Shown here: positions 1 through 11,544 of the stretch, one piece after another | How positions within the stretch are numbered: the first letter of the stretch is position 1 | How the letters are laid out: each line of letters opens with the position of its first letter | Assembly (NCBI GenBank): GCA_008508345.1 | Contig: QNGE01002365.1 | Coordinates: 53,433-117,432 of the forward strand | DNA from: Paragonimus westermani | Taxonomy: Eukaryota; Platyhelminthes; Trematoda; Plagiorchiida; Troglotrematidae | Length of the DNA stretch: 64,000 nucleotides | Direction: 5' to 3' | Notes under the pieces: generated by a model | Told to the model about the DNA's origin: nothing | The model's input: the letters and a program-made list of their open reading frames with translations, nothing else | Databases searched by the model: none | Translations under genes and position numbers: made by a program

Positions 1-1420
1 GTACGGGTTGAACCTCAATGAATCCAAAGGCGTTATCGTTGAAGAACAAGTGGAATTCTTGGGTTACGAGGTATCCAAAAACAGCAGTAAATCGGATCCG
101 GGTTGCCTAAAACTTCTACAGGAATCAACATCCCATCTTACTTCGAAATATCAGCAACGAATGGTGATATTGTTCGATTAGTGGTTACGGTGGGTATCTC
201 GCCTCTTCGATAAAATCCGCATATTTGTGCATAACATTATATTTTCTCTACCCAATGAATTTGAGGAGGCCTTTGAGGCTCTAAAAGATGGAGTGCCCAA
301 AGCCGTTGCCTCCACTGTTGGTCGCCGACACAGACGTCTCCGGAATTGTAATCACAACCACTTTAAGCTACAGTGGTCGACTGGTAGATTTCTTTTCGCG
401 TATTCTGTCACCAAGTGAACGGCACCATTCCACCACTGAGAAAGAGGCAAATGCTGTTGTGGAACCCCACCCTGCAACCATTTCAAACTGGTTGCGGATC
501 AACATTCTGTAGCTTTTAACTACTGTAATCAACATAGAGAAAGTCAATAATAGTCAAACTGGCGTTGGAACCGTCGCCATTCAATTCTGATGTTGTGTAC
601 CGAACCGATAAAGAGAATCACTTTGTGACCCCCGTGTTTCTCTATTAGTGCACTTTGTGTGCAGCAGAAACCACTTCCTTTTCTTGGTTTGCCGTGGACT
701 CGAGCCTCTTTTTTAATCCGAGGATCGAGGCAAGCGTTAAAAGTCACCCGGAAGACTTTCAATTGATTCTAAAGGTCCTCACCTACCACTAACCCACAAC
801 TGTTGTTATTTTGACAATAACCGATGAATATTTACGCTCTTCTTTTGTTTCCACATGTTCTGACCAGACCAGTGAGACCACCATCAAGCGATAATGTCAG
901 TTGCTTCCTTTGCTCGAAACTCTAACACACTCACTGTGAACGCGTATAATCACTTATATAGACCGGTGTTCACCAGCTTCTTCTCGAAATTGAGTTTGCG
1001 ACGTGCAGGACGAAGTAATACCGCCTCCGGAGTAATGGTCAAGTACGGCGTTTGAACAAAACGCCTCGGAAAGCCGTGTCGTTTGCCTTAAAATCCCGTA
1101 ACTTGCCAGTCAGTCAAGGTGGATATGTTAATCTTGATAACACTCCGTCAACTCTTGTGAACTGCAGCCAACGCTACGCCTTAAGAAAAACTCTCTCTGT
1201 AACCGGAGATTGACCTGTGGAACAACTTCCCCGATGTGGCTCACCAAGCCTGGACTGACGAATGCTAGGAAATTTAATTATGATTCACTAATCGAAGAGG
1301 ATAAGATACTTGAACGCAACCCACAGTACGCGCACAGTCGTTTTGCTAATGACGGATAGGGAACGGTTTCAATCTATCAACTGATCCCGAAGAGGGAATC
1401 GTGTTTGGAACGCTCCTACG
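1..1420 (+). mobile_element. Ty3/Gypsy (CsRn1-like) pol remnant, copy I, 5' cut by window edge
   Basis: Frame-shifting translations on the + strand follow Gypsy pol order. Bases 1-120 read like the end of the RT (NESKGVIVEEQVEFLGYEVS). About 230-520 is RNase H, with TDVSGI and SRILSPSERHHSTTEKEA. About 570-640 gives VVYRTDKENH, the usual RNase H to integrase linker. About 1230-1400 gives PMWLTKPG and NPQYAHSRF, typical of the integrase C-terminal part of CsRn1-type elements. Stops and frameshifts occur throughout, so it is dead. The integrase centre is poorly legible. The family name is from memory of motif patterns. Confidence 0.7.
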
Positions 1421-1885
1421 AGAAGTAACTGCACTGCCGACTGAACAGACCATGTCTGTACATTCTAATTCCGCTTATATCAATAATAGAACAATGGTAT
1501 TACCCCAGTTGACACACAATGCCAAAGCACCTTCCAATTCCTCTGGTAGTGATAACAATCACTTGTGTAATCTAGAAGCAATAATCAAACACCGAAGTGT
1601 CCACCAACACAGCCTACGTAAACCTATTGTATATTGATACGCACTGTCACACACTGCACCTCTGATCAGCGTACGGATGATCCATAACACCGTTGTACTC
1701 TACCATTTATTGTTTATCCACATTCCTTGGCTGGAGGGAATATTACAATTTTGTGCATCTAATTTACACTTTAGTTATTAATCCATTTGATCCTTCCAGT
1801 TCAGCCCTCACCAACCGATTGTTAGATGAATAGTCTACCGTACACGTGAAAACGCACACATACGAAATCGTTCTACTGCGCGGTT
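1421..1885. other. Spacer between two Gypsy copies
   Basis: No gene is recognised. By position it could hold the 3' untranslated part or LTR of copy I, but no LTR pair can be matched because the 5' end lies outside the window. Confidence 0.3.
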
Positions 1886-2756
1886 GAGCTTGACTGTTAT
1901 TAGGCTAGGTCCTGATCGTCTCGAACCTCCTCGAAATTTAGCCCCACCCAAAGACATCAAAGAACTGCAGCGAGCTGCTTGTCTATCAGACCTAATGGAT
2001 TACCTGGCTTTCTGACAAGATACATCCTTTGGTACACAAAAAAGCATTCCCGTTTACAGCTGAAGTTCGGACTGCGTTTGGGGGTTTGGAAAAGGAATCG
2101 GAATATGTAGTTATCAATACAATTGACACGATGATTCTTTTGGCCATTGAAGGGATGCTTCTGGTGTTTCCACCGCTGCTACACTTAACAAAACCGGCAA
2201 ACCGATTGTCTTCTTTTCTCGAACACCCTCTAACAATGAGAAGCACCATTCAGTTGAAAAAGAAGCTTACGCAATAGTAGAAGTCATTCGGAAGTGAAGA
2301 CACTCTTCTCAGACAACACTTTCGCCTCGCAATTGGCCCGTGGTCTGTCGCATTTATATTCGACCAAACACATGAAGAAAGATTAAAGAACGACAAAATC
2401 ATACGCTGGAGGTCAAGTTCTCTCTTTACCACTCTGACATCGCTTATCGTTCTGCGGAAGATAGTCAAGCTGTTGTTTTTTAGCAGTTAATGTGCCCTCT
2501 TACAGCCGAGTCCAGACGTGAAATTGTACCATCCTGGTGTCGCCCGGCTGATGCATTTTGTGCGCTCCTGTAATCTTCTATTCTCTACACACGATGTATG
2601 TAATGTTATCAGGAAATGTGCCACTTGTTGCGAATTAAAACCCCGCCTTTGTCGTCCTTCTCTCAAACTTATAAAAGCAGCCCAACCCTTTACGAGATCG
2701 CTGTCAACAGTCAGCCACCATTGTTACCTTCTTACTGTATTCTATGACTATTCCCG
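1886..2756 (+). mobile_element. Ty3/Gypsy (CsRn1-like) remnant, copy II, left part
   Basis: About 1905-1990 reads like the RT/connection region (LAPPKDIKELQRA). About 2030-2100 reads PFTAEVRTAFGGLEKE, and about 2235-2290 NEKHHSVEKEAYAIVEVIRK, an RNase H motif shared with copy I. From 2518 comes the integrase zinc-binding segment: HPGVARLMHF, then CATCCELKPR, then YDYSRF, where it breaks off. Reading resumes after a 2.6 kb insertion at 5353. Several frameshifts. No upstream gag or RT core is visible, so the copy is 5' truncated. Confidence 0.72.
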
Positions 2757-2809
2757 TTTTGAAACACTGAGTTCCCTTAAATCACTTTATCAGAGTAGAA
2801 AAAAGACAT
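2757..2809 (+). repeat. Left terminal direct repeat of the PLE
   Basis: Starts TTTTGAAACACTGAG and ends AAAGACAT; matches 5302-5354 with scattered mismatches. Direct terminal repeats are known for Penelope-like elements (pseudo-LTRs). ATTCCCG lies just outside (2750-2756). Confidence 0.65.
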
Positions 2810-5352
2810 ATTGCGGTAGGCTAACATTTCGTTTACCTTCATCAGTCACAAATTTAAAACACGTCAGTTATGTACATCATGCAGGTAAGAACAAACAGAG
2901 GCTAGACACGCCTACAACCACATCAAGCATTATGAAATCACGACCATGGCAACCCGATAGGTTGCTTCAACCACTTTTGTGCACATAACATCGGCTGATA
3001 AGTTCGGATGAGCATCGTTTCGCAGAAAGCCAACAACTTTGGGTTTCTATTACGTAACGATATCTTGAATGAGTTTAATGGGTCAACTTGACAACTTATT
3101 GCTGAGGTGTTCGGCGATCGGTGACGTTGGATTCCGAAACCTCGGTGTACCAAGTTGAGGCTGGTGCGTCATCAGTCGTTTCAATCACTTCGGGGTGTGT
3201 TCGGCGACTCGCTGTGATAGTGGTCGATCTGTTCTGCCTACGTAAACGTCACTGCAACCCGAAGTGAACTGATAAACAACATAGGGGACAGAAAAGTTTG
3301 ACAAACTATTTTCGCGACTGCGAAGAACTGATCCATTGGTGGTTTGAAATAAGCGCAACTGCGCAGCCGTATATGTTCGAGCCAGAGCAGACTTTAATTT
3401 GTGCCTTATGTTGTTAGTGAGATGGTCACCTTCAAATGGCAAGAATGAAAAAAACATCCTTATTTTGAGCCGTGAGTATGGAATCAGTGCTCTTTTTCAC
3501 TGTACTGTGTGCCTCGATGAATTCATCGTGGTATCCATTTGTTAGTAAAATTCGTCTCAGCAACTCCTGTTTTGTCTGCAGTGTATCAGGGGTACCAATA
3601 CGCCTAGCTCTGTGAAACAGTGTTTTAACCAAACCCCGTTTGTACGCAATAGAAATGAAGCTGTAAAACTGGAGATATTGACTACCCTATGTCGCTTTGC
3701 GGTGAACTGAGCACTATAATGCGCCATCCACATGTCTAGTAATGAGTACATCCGAAAAAGGTAGAATGTTGTTCGGCTCAACTTCGTAAGACAGGCAGGT
3801 CAGGATGAATATTATTAAGGAAGTTGAAGAGCGAATCAAAGTGAGCAGCATCACTAAAAATCACAATATCACCAATGTATTGTTCGTACAATAACGATTC
3901 AGCCATATAATTCGGGACTTGTCGCTCAATCATTCCTAAGAAAATGTCCTCTAGTGTTGGGCCTAACGAACCACCCATAGTAACATCGTCCACCTGTTTG
4001 TAAGCAAGTCCCTCAAACTCGAAACGAATGTTTTTTGTGCACGACAAAATAGTACCTTCGAGATATTCAAGTGGAACACTTATATCACAGTTCTGACTTG
4101 AGATAAAGCCAAACAAAAAACCAAATGTCTGACGAAGAACATCCATGGAATACATTACTTGGGCACTCTGAAGTGTTTCCGAAGATTTCAGCCAATTCAA
4201 AAGAGTCCTTCAAACAATGTGGGGATAAAACTTTTCGGATGGGATCCAAAATGTCCACTAGTCAACGAGCAACTTTATGATAGACAGAACTGTTCATACA
4301 CAAGATCGGGTATAGAGGTGCAACATCCTTGTGTACTTTTGGAGCACTTCTCAATCAGGGTGCTTCCGTACCAACTGGGTTCAGCTATCTACATTGAGCT
4401 TCAGATGTGTCCATATAACAACAGTATCTGAAGTTGTTTTGCAAATTTCTTTTCTAACAATATGTTGTTTTCTGCTGTCTAATCCACTCGGAACTTTTTC
4501 TGGTCTTCTAAAATGATGTTCATTTTTCCTGAATACTCGTCCTTGGTCGTAACGACAAAACCAGAGTTTTTAGCCCGTTTAAGGAATGCCAGGTGTTCCA
4601 TGTCTCTTAGTTCTTTCATGGCCCGATAGTGTTCCTGTTTTGGGCAGAACTGTCGGCGAATGAGCGTCGACAAAAACCGGTTGGGGATGTTCACCAATTT
4701 TGCACAGAACCAGCCTGTCTCATCAGATGTAGGCGACAAATCCCTTAGCCGGTTGTACATGTATTCGAATTGAACACGTGTGTTCAACTTGTTGACATTC
4801 TTGGGCGATATTTTGAACTTCACTCCAAGTGAGAGGACCTCCAGCTGTGTCTGAGTGAATTGAGTAGACGAAAGGTTGTGCACATGTTAGAAACCATCAC
4901 CAGGAAGCACGCTCATTTCAGCCGGTCGTGAGAGAACGGTAAAGAGAGCTACGAGTTCTAAACCTAGTTATCTCAAGGGTGTGTTTAGAGATCTCATACA
5001 TCAATTGGCAAACTAATAACAAACCACTAAGAACTCCGGTGAAGCGACGTTGGATTTTCACGAGTTTGTTCATCTTTCCCTGAGTGGCATCGATATGCGA
5101 GCATGCTAATCTTACGAGATTGACGTTGTCTCTGGATAATTTCTCCTTAGACACCGATTTGACTAACGTCGTCGGAAACTGGCTTGGTTGAATACATTCA
5201 TCACATAAATCAATGTGTCCGTTCCACTGTTGCCTTGCATCGCAACGACAGTAACCGATCCAGTGATCACACAACTGAAGCAGGAAGTCTTCGTTGGAAA
5301 AATTTGAAACATTGAGTTCCCTTCAACCACTTCATCAGAACAGGGAGAAGAC
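2757..5352 (-). mobile_element. Penelope-like element inserted in Gypsy integrase
   Basis: Minus-strand translations give PLE parts in order. About 4883-4479 is the N-terminal region (QFEYMYNRLRDLSP). About 4200-3778 is the RT, with QVDDVTMGGSLGPTLEDIF, a PLE-type form of the RT core, and then YIGDIVIF in place of the catalytic motif. About 3457-3185 is a GIY-YIG endonuclease (VYQFTSGCSDVYVGRTDRPL). Frames shift several times, so it is not active. It is flanked by about 50 bp direct repeats and by ATTCCCG on both sides. The Gypsy integrase reads into it and out of it. Confidence 0.8.
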
Positions 5353-5354
5353 AT
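5302..5354 (+). repeat. Right terminal direct repeat of the PLE
   Basis: Starts ATTTGAAACATTGAG and ends GAAGACAT; partner of 2757-2809. The next bases repeat ATTCCCG (5353-5359), the likely target duplication, after which the Gypsy integrase frame resumes. Confidence 0.65.
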
Positions 5355-5800
5355 TCCCGATTCCCCTTTGCTTTCGCTTGCCCCGACATATCTTATCAAA
5401 CAATCATGCATTGTCTGTGCCAGTTGTTTTCTATCTTAGGAACGCTGTCGTACATATACAGCGAGAGGAGCACATTTCTTATCAGCAGATCCTTGGCCAT
5501 TCCTTCTGAAAAAGGGTGTGGTACCTAGTACCGCTGATTACAATCCATAGGCAAGCGGGCAAGTTGAGTGTCTAAACGGTACTCTCTGGCGTGTTCGCAA
5601 ACTTTCTTTAATGCCTCTCTGCTGCGAAATGGGAGTCTGTGCTACTTGGTGCTTTACATTCTACTACAGCTTTGCTCTGTATCGCGTCCAACCCTACTCC
5701 ACATAAGCCACTGTTATCATATAGTCGTAGATCGACGTTTGGTATAATTTTACCAGCTTGGCTTACTGAACCTGGTCCAGTTCTTTTCCGGAAATATGTT
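5353..5800 (+). mobile_element. Ty3/Gypsy copy II, right part (integrase core)
   Basis: Continues the integrase broken at 2756: the frames give SRFPFAF-like sequence, then CASCFLS, FLLKKGVV, LNGTLWRV and, near 5750-5795, AWLTEPGPVLFRKYVR. This is the order of a CsRn1-type integrase from catalytic core to C-terminal part. Frameshifted, not functional. Beyond 5800 the usual C-terminal tail is not readable. Confidence 0.7.
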
Positions 5801-7390
5801 CGCTAACCTAAATTCGACCCACTGGTGGAAGTGGGGCGGTTATATTGTAACAAACAATTACTTCACGTACAATTGGCCGACGGACGTCAGTTGGCACCAA
5901 AAGAGGAGAATTCTGACCACTCTAGGAGTTGTTCACGCCATTGACGTGCAGACCCGGTTGGTAGGTCCTACGCAATGCGTATAAATGATCCCACTTGTTC
6001 TGGGAGTTTACGTGATCTCACAGGAAACCAACAACGTGTACGTCCCTATCGTTTGCATTCCAAGGCACTGTGATTTCGCACGTATTCCAAAAGTTGCATC
6101 CTGTTTTCTGAACGGTGATGAATGTGATGTGATCTGTTCCCATGCAAACTGACAGTATTACATTCATAATACGTGCTCTAACACTTGTTACTTAAACTTT
6201 TTACCTGTCCTGGCTCTGTCGTAAAGTGAATAGAGCCTCTATTGCGGTAACTTCATTTTCTCCCTCTCGTGCTCACCGTATGAGATAGTTGTACTTGGCC
6301 GCAGACAAAACAAAGTAGGTAGGCGCAGCACGGCGATTATTCCAAAATGGACGACAATCTTTGGAGAAGTGATGCCCCCGGTAGCTGACGGCGATGTGAT
6401 TACTTAGCGCCCGTGGTTGAGTTGCGCTGATATTTCCAGATGATGCGGCGGTTCGTTAGTGCAATCTTGTGTGGATGCCAAATGTCCCACAATATTGACA
6501 CCTTGGTCTGCTAGTCTAACCTTCGTCCCCCAGAACATCGATGTTGCATTTGGAGGCATGGTAACATGGAAATCAAGAACGTGTCGAAGACTCTACTAAC
6601 TACACGCAAACAGGAGTCAATTCAACCTACAGTGAAGATGGAAGAAATCGGTGGTAGCACGCGCGAATGAAAACACGACTTTCGGCAAAGCAACATCACA
6701 GTAACCACGGTGCGATGGATATGGTGTCTAGTCAGATGGGGCGAAAACAGATGTGGCGGAGGGGTGCAAAGATTGGCTAGCCAAGAAGTCACTGATAATC
6801 AACGGAGGAAATTTAGGCAACTAGTAATAAGAAACGAGCGCACGTACGTAAAAGTGTACCGGTTCCAGAGTGATAGCCACGCTCTTTCACTGTCACACCC
6901 AGAGCGACAAACCAAGGCAAGTTTTTCTTGCCGACCTTATTGTTCAAGAACGTGCATTGAGCGAAGCCTCATCTGTCACATTATGACTGCAAGTTGGCCA
7001 TTAGGACACGTATAGCTGTTGTCAGCTGAAAGCTCCGAATTCTTCATAATCCTTTTGCAGTAATCTGACAACATATATGACTTAAATATTCAAGCAGCAG
7101 ATCAATCCTAGTATACAAACACAGAGACCGGGGTAGAGATCAGTAAACGCACAAAAAGGCGATATAAAATGCCGGGTTGGAATTCGAGTTTACAGGAGTT
7201 TATAGGAAGTTTTTAACTCTTGTATACCAAGACAAAAAGTTGAACACACAGGATAGAAAGGGCAGAAAAACCCTAGTTATTAGTCATACCACGAAGTACG
7301 TAGTTTTCTTGGCGAAATAAAATAAACCATCCCACCCTAAGCGGCATGCTTCCGGACGCTAGATTGACATCACTAAAAATATGAAGCCCC
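5801..7390. other. No recognised gene
   Basis: Only short open frames on either strand, with no family pattern I can name. It could include the 3' end or LTR of Gypsy copy II. Confidence 0.3.
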
Positions 7391-7399
7391 TTCCCCAAT

Positions 7400-7618
7400 T
7401 TGCCAGTTGCCCTGAGGATGCACATCAGGACCAGTGAACGAATGTTTAGAGAATTTGGTACATATTCACTGGCAGTTCAAATGCATCAGGATATCTTCAC
7501 GTTTAGCATCGCAATTTATAAATCCCCTAGCCATCCATGCAAAGAATTGGGGAACTTCGTGAATGCCGTGTGGAAAGACTATGCCCCTAAGTTGAAGCTT
7601 CAACATTGCGGATTTTAA
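7400..7618 (+). pseudogene. Possible LINE endonuclease scrap
   Basis: A 72-codon open frame contains SLAVQMHQDIFTFSIAIYKS followed by PSHPCKELGNFVNAV. This resembles the part of CR1-like APE endonucleases that usually reads xxIYRSPS. It ends before the DFN motif. Weak call. Confidence 0.3.
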
Positions 7619-8329
7619 TTTCACCCTAACTCCTTTCTCATTCACGTCTGTAAAGTTTAGCAGTCTGCGCCTGCGCCCGCATTTTGAGTTGGTCTGGACC
7701 GATTTTTTGTAACCTCGATATCGGATCCGTTATGCTCTCTGTAGTGACCAACGATCGTGTGTTTTCTTCAAAGATCTCGGCCGCAACCATGTTTTCTCGC
7801 TTTTCTGCTTTGGAAGCAGGCTTTTGTGCACGCCTGCTATAAGAAGCCTGACATGGACTCAGTGCCACTTTCTTCAGTCGTGTAAATAACTGCCCGCAGC
7901 GAATACCTGCTCTTTTGCAAATGACACCCATTACTCCATTTTTCACAGTCACTTCACTTGTACCCCTTCGAGTTTTGTCTAATGAACTCGGAACTCCTGA
8001 GCACTGTTCGCTTGGTGCGCGTTCGAATGCCGCCGGGTGGCCTGGAACACCTCACTTTCCAAGCACTGCTGGAAATAGATGGCTTGTTTCCGAACACCAC
8101 CGCGTTCTTTTAGTTTGATTCAGGGCCCTGAAATATGCAGCAAGCAAAAAGCCAGCTTATTAATTTCACAACTAATCCATCGAAACTACTGGTCGCACTG
8201 CCAACACCTCCTATGGACGCATCGAAGGCTCTGTTGTCCACCTAGGCCAGATGCTGCCGACACCGACTTTCACAGAGGAATATGCCTCCCAAGAAAAATG
8301 TGGCGCACTCTGACTCAAACTTCAGCTAC

Positions 8330-10735
8330 ATGAGATGCTCCTTGTTGGTGATATTTACCATTCGCCGTCGTACAGCGCATCCAACGAGACCGCACTTGTC
8401 GCCCTAGACCATTTCTGGTCTGTACAGCGTTCCTTCCATTTTCTTATTATGGGTAGTTTCAACGAACCTAAACTCAAATGAGTAACTGCTTCTCATGAGG
8501 ACTGTGACGGCAAACTTTCGAAACCCTTGTCAAGGTTGACCCACGAGAAAACCTGGACACGACTTGTCGAACAACCTACATGGCACTGTCCAGGGCAGAC
8601 ACTCTCCTTCCATGGTCTGGCTATTACGGGTGGAGTTCACCTGGTGGATCGAGTGATCACCAGACCACCGCTGGGGCGTAGTGACTAAATGCTACTGGGT
8701 TTTGGATTTATCTGTTACCGGCTCCGAAAGGCTGTACCAAATACCTCATTCCGAAATTTCCAGAAATTAAACTCTAACGCATTAGGGACATTCTCGAGTG
8801 AATTATGATTCCAGTCTGACTCTGAACTTAAACCACCATCCTGTTAAAGCCGATGTGCTATTTGTTCTTCACAAACTGTGGAAGTCCTCCCCTCGTTTAC
8901 CGCTTCCGCGGAACATACGCGTTCTCGGTCTGCCCTCGCCTATTCTCTAAACAGGAGCTAACGGGCAAAACGGAGGATCTAGAAGCCTTTCGCACTGTAT
9001 CAAACAGGTGCCGGTGAGAAACCCGTCAAAATACTCAACAGGTACAGACAAATGCCTTACTGGTAGCCTGTGGAGATAAAAACTACCTATTTAACTACAT
9101 GCGCCGCCAGAGGAAAACTAAGTCCTCAGTGCTTTATCCGCAGTTTCCCGATGGGTCAACTTTCTCTAATCTCAAAGTGGTTGCCCAGGTTTTCAGAGAA
9201 TACCACTTAACAGTCTGCAGTGTGGTTCCGCCAAACTAGCATCCGATTCTCTCGGTGAAAAATGTCTAATACCCACTCTTGGAAGCTGAATTCACTGTGA
9301 GAGATGTTCAGAATCTCTTGTGCAATAGGGTCAGAAGCGATCCATCCCTGGATCCTCAAAGAAGCGGCCCTTGGTTAGGCAGTGCCCCTCCATAATTTGT
9401 TTAAACGGACACTATGGACCAGCACTCTTTCGGAGGCAGGGAAAGAGGCCACTGTCACATCTATATCCAAGGCAGGTGATCGTCACTCTCCTGCTAGTTA
9501 TGAGCCGATCAGCCGATCATCCTTAGGTATTTCCTCACAAATAACTTCTTCACTCTTACTCAGCACGGTTTTATTCCACAACGGTCATGCATAACCAATA
9601 GGTTAATCTTCATGGATAGTCTGAGAGGCCAAACACAATGGCCACATCTCAGATGCTATCTTTTCCGATTTTGCCAAAGCTTTCGACCAAGTCCTATAAA
9701 CCAAGATCTCATGGTATCCAAGGAGAGGTTCTTCGCTGGATTACAGGCTCTCCTGATAACAGAATTTATAGAGTAATAACCGGATCAAATCTTTCTGCTG
9801 TTGTTTCATATATATATATACATATATCGACGACCTTCCGGACCTTATTTCTAGCAATGCTCTCTTTTATGCTGACAACCGAAAAATCTGGAATGCTGGC
9901 GAACTCAGTGCATTATAAATTGGCCCTGACCATATTAAGTGCTGGTCAGCTGGCTGGAATCTCGCTTTAAACGACAACAATTGGGCACAAGTCGCTCGGG
10001 GGAGGCTCCGAGAACCTTTTCCTAATACATGGTGCACAGAGTGTAACAGGTATCGCGAAAGTTGACTTGAAGAAGAACCTAGGAATTTGGTCGTCGTTTG
10101 GTTTATCTTTCTCTTAACATCACTAGATGACCGCTCAAAAGGAATTTGGGACTCTTAGGATGATAAAAATAACCTCCCCCACATACAGACATGCCTTTCA
10201 AACGTTTCACAGGGTCTATTTATGGCCATTCTTTGGGCATGCTAATCGAGTCGTATGTACCGACTTGAAGAGAAACATACTCGCCAATGAATGCGTCCAG
10301 CGAGTGGCCATCAAACTGGTCACTGGCTTGTAGCATTTCTCCTGCAATTCTCGTCCTAAAATTCCCGATCTTTATCCTATTGAATTTCGAAGACCTCGCA
10401 GTGACTTAATATTTATACACCTTCTTTGTGGTGCGGCACTCATGCAGACATTCCTTCAGTAATTGATAACAGTCGAAGTGTTCACACCAATAAACTCTGC
10501 AAGCTTCCCAATTCACAAACTTTTTTGCAGCCCCCGTGAACGTGACCCCGTGATCTAGTGCTTGGACATTAACTCTTCGTAAAAGCTCTATAAGCCTCGA
10601 CATCCGACCTCCCTTAGGCAACAGCCATTTCCAACGGTGTTATCAACTACTGGAACGACCATTAGAGATTTTCAGATGATCTGCTAGGGATAGCATACAG
10701 GTGTCGCTAAATGCCCAGTTACCTAAGACATTGTT
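8330..10735 (+). mobile_element. CR1-like LINE, degenerate, endonuclease to RT C-terminal part
   Basis: Read across frames. About 8340-8460 is APE endonuclease (GDIYHSPSYSASNETALVAL, then LIMGSFNEP for the GDFN motif). About 8620-8690 gives HLVDRVITRPPLG. About 9380-9550 is the RT N-terminal part (AGKEATVTSISKAGDRHSPA, then SYEPIS). About 9640-9790 gives IFPILPKAF-like sequence and GIQGEVLRWI. About 9840-9960 holds a trace of the YADD region. About 10100-10330 is the RT C-terminal part (VYLWPFFGHANRVV, then RVQ-like NECVQRVAIKLVTGL). Many stops. The 5' part, about 7640-8330, is not clearly legible. Confidence 0.75.
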
Positions 10736-10798
10736 AGATTAATATTTCACTGTTCTTGTTGTTTTCTGTGACGCCCAAAGAAATGCTAAATCCTGTTT

Positions 10799-11391
10799 TC
10801 AACGACTGCCCCTCAGGCCAACAGACGAATGTGGATACTGAAAGAGACAAACTGACTGGATCCGGATGATTTCGGTCCCCAGCATGGAACTCGTATACAA
10901 CTCGCCCAAAACCCCAGACTTTGAAAAGGCACTCCACTTCAATAACTCACCGTCTTCAGTGGGAGATTTATTTATGACTGAGGGATTGGACTCCAACTCT
11001 GAATTTACTTCAACGACTGTACCCGACGCAGGCGAATAAATTTCACTGACAGCCTTCACAGACTCTACAACACCACACTGCTCTGAGCAGAAATATAGCA
11101 AACAGATTTCCGTTACCGTCGAAAGTAACTTTATCGTCTTTTTCGGGAAGTTCGACAAATACGATATCTCCTAATTTCTGTTCGGCATATTCGGATATCC
11201 CGACAGTACCCAGCTTAGCGCATTCATCCACTTTAATCCATTCATGTTTAGCAGTGAAGTAAAAATCTGCATCCAAATAATATGTGTAAAATACATGAAT
11301 AACCTGATTGTCGTCTGACTGATGTAGAAATGAGACGAACGCCATCAGAATAACGTGAAAAACACAGACGGAATACACGAGCTGACAACAT
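10799..11391 (-). CDS. GCSH: Mitochondrial glycine cleavage system H protein, three exons
   Basis: Lipoyl carrier of the glycine cleavage complex in the mitochondrial matrix; it carries the aminomethyl group between the P, T and L proteins. Exon 1 is 11391-11304 and encodes an Arg/Ser-rich presequence ([17 protein letters not shown]). Exon 2 is 11266-11117, with [31 protein letters not shown] and ELPEKDDKV. Exon 3 starts at 11082, with the lipoylation motif ESVKA (lysine about residue 89), SEIYSPASG and NPSVINKS. Introns are 37 and 34 nt, both GT-AG, both phase 1, and the frame holds. Reading through to the stop at 10799 gives 173 residues; the end (LLK, then [12 protein letters not shown]) loosely fits the family tail. 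A GTGAGT at 10950-10945 could instead be a donor, leaving the last exon unseen. No stops, so probably a working host gene. A downstream-most in-frame ATG is used; another lies three codons upstream. Confidence 0.88.
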
Positions 11392-11412
11392 GTCGCACAT
11401 CCAAACGAACGA

Positions 11413-11430
11413 CCTACAATTCAAAAAATC
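11413..11430 (-). other. Acceptor-like site upstream of the H-protein gene
   Basis: On the minus strand a T-rich run (GATTTTTTGAATTGTAG) ends in AG 22 nt before the ATG, with no matching upstream coding exon. This could be a trans-splice acceptor or the end of a 5' UTR intron. Inference. Confidence 0.4.
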
Positions 11431-11544
11431 CACAAGGTTACTTCGGTTCGGTTCAGTATCACCGTTTTCACGAGAATTGATGGACCTGGAAACGCAAGTT
11501 TTCAGGTTGTCCGGGTTCAATATGACGGTTGATGATTTGATCAC

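Noticed and set aside
9807..9830. Short TA microsatellite.
   Set aside because: A brief simple repeat inside the LINE RT, of no further interest.
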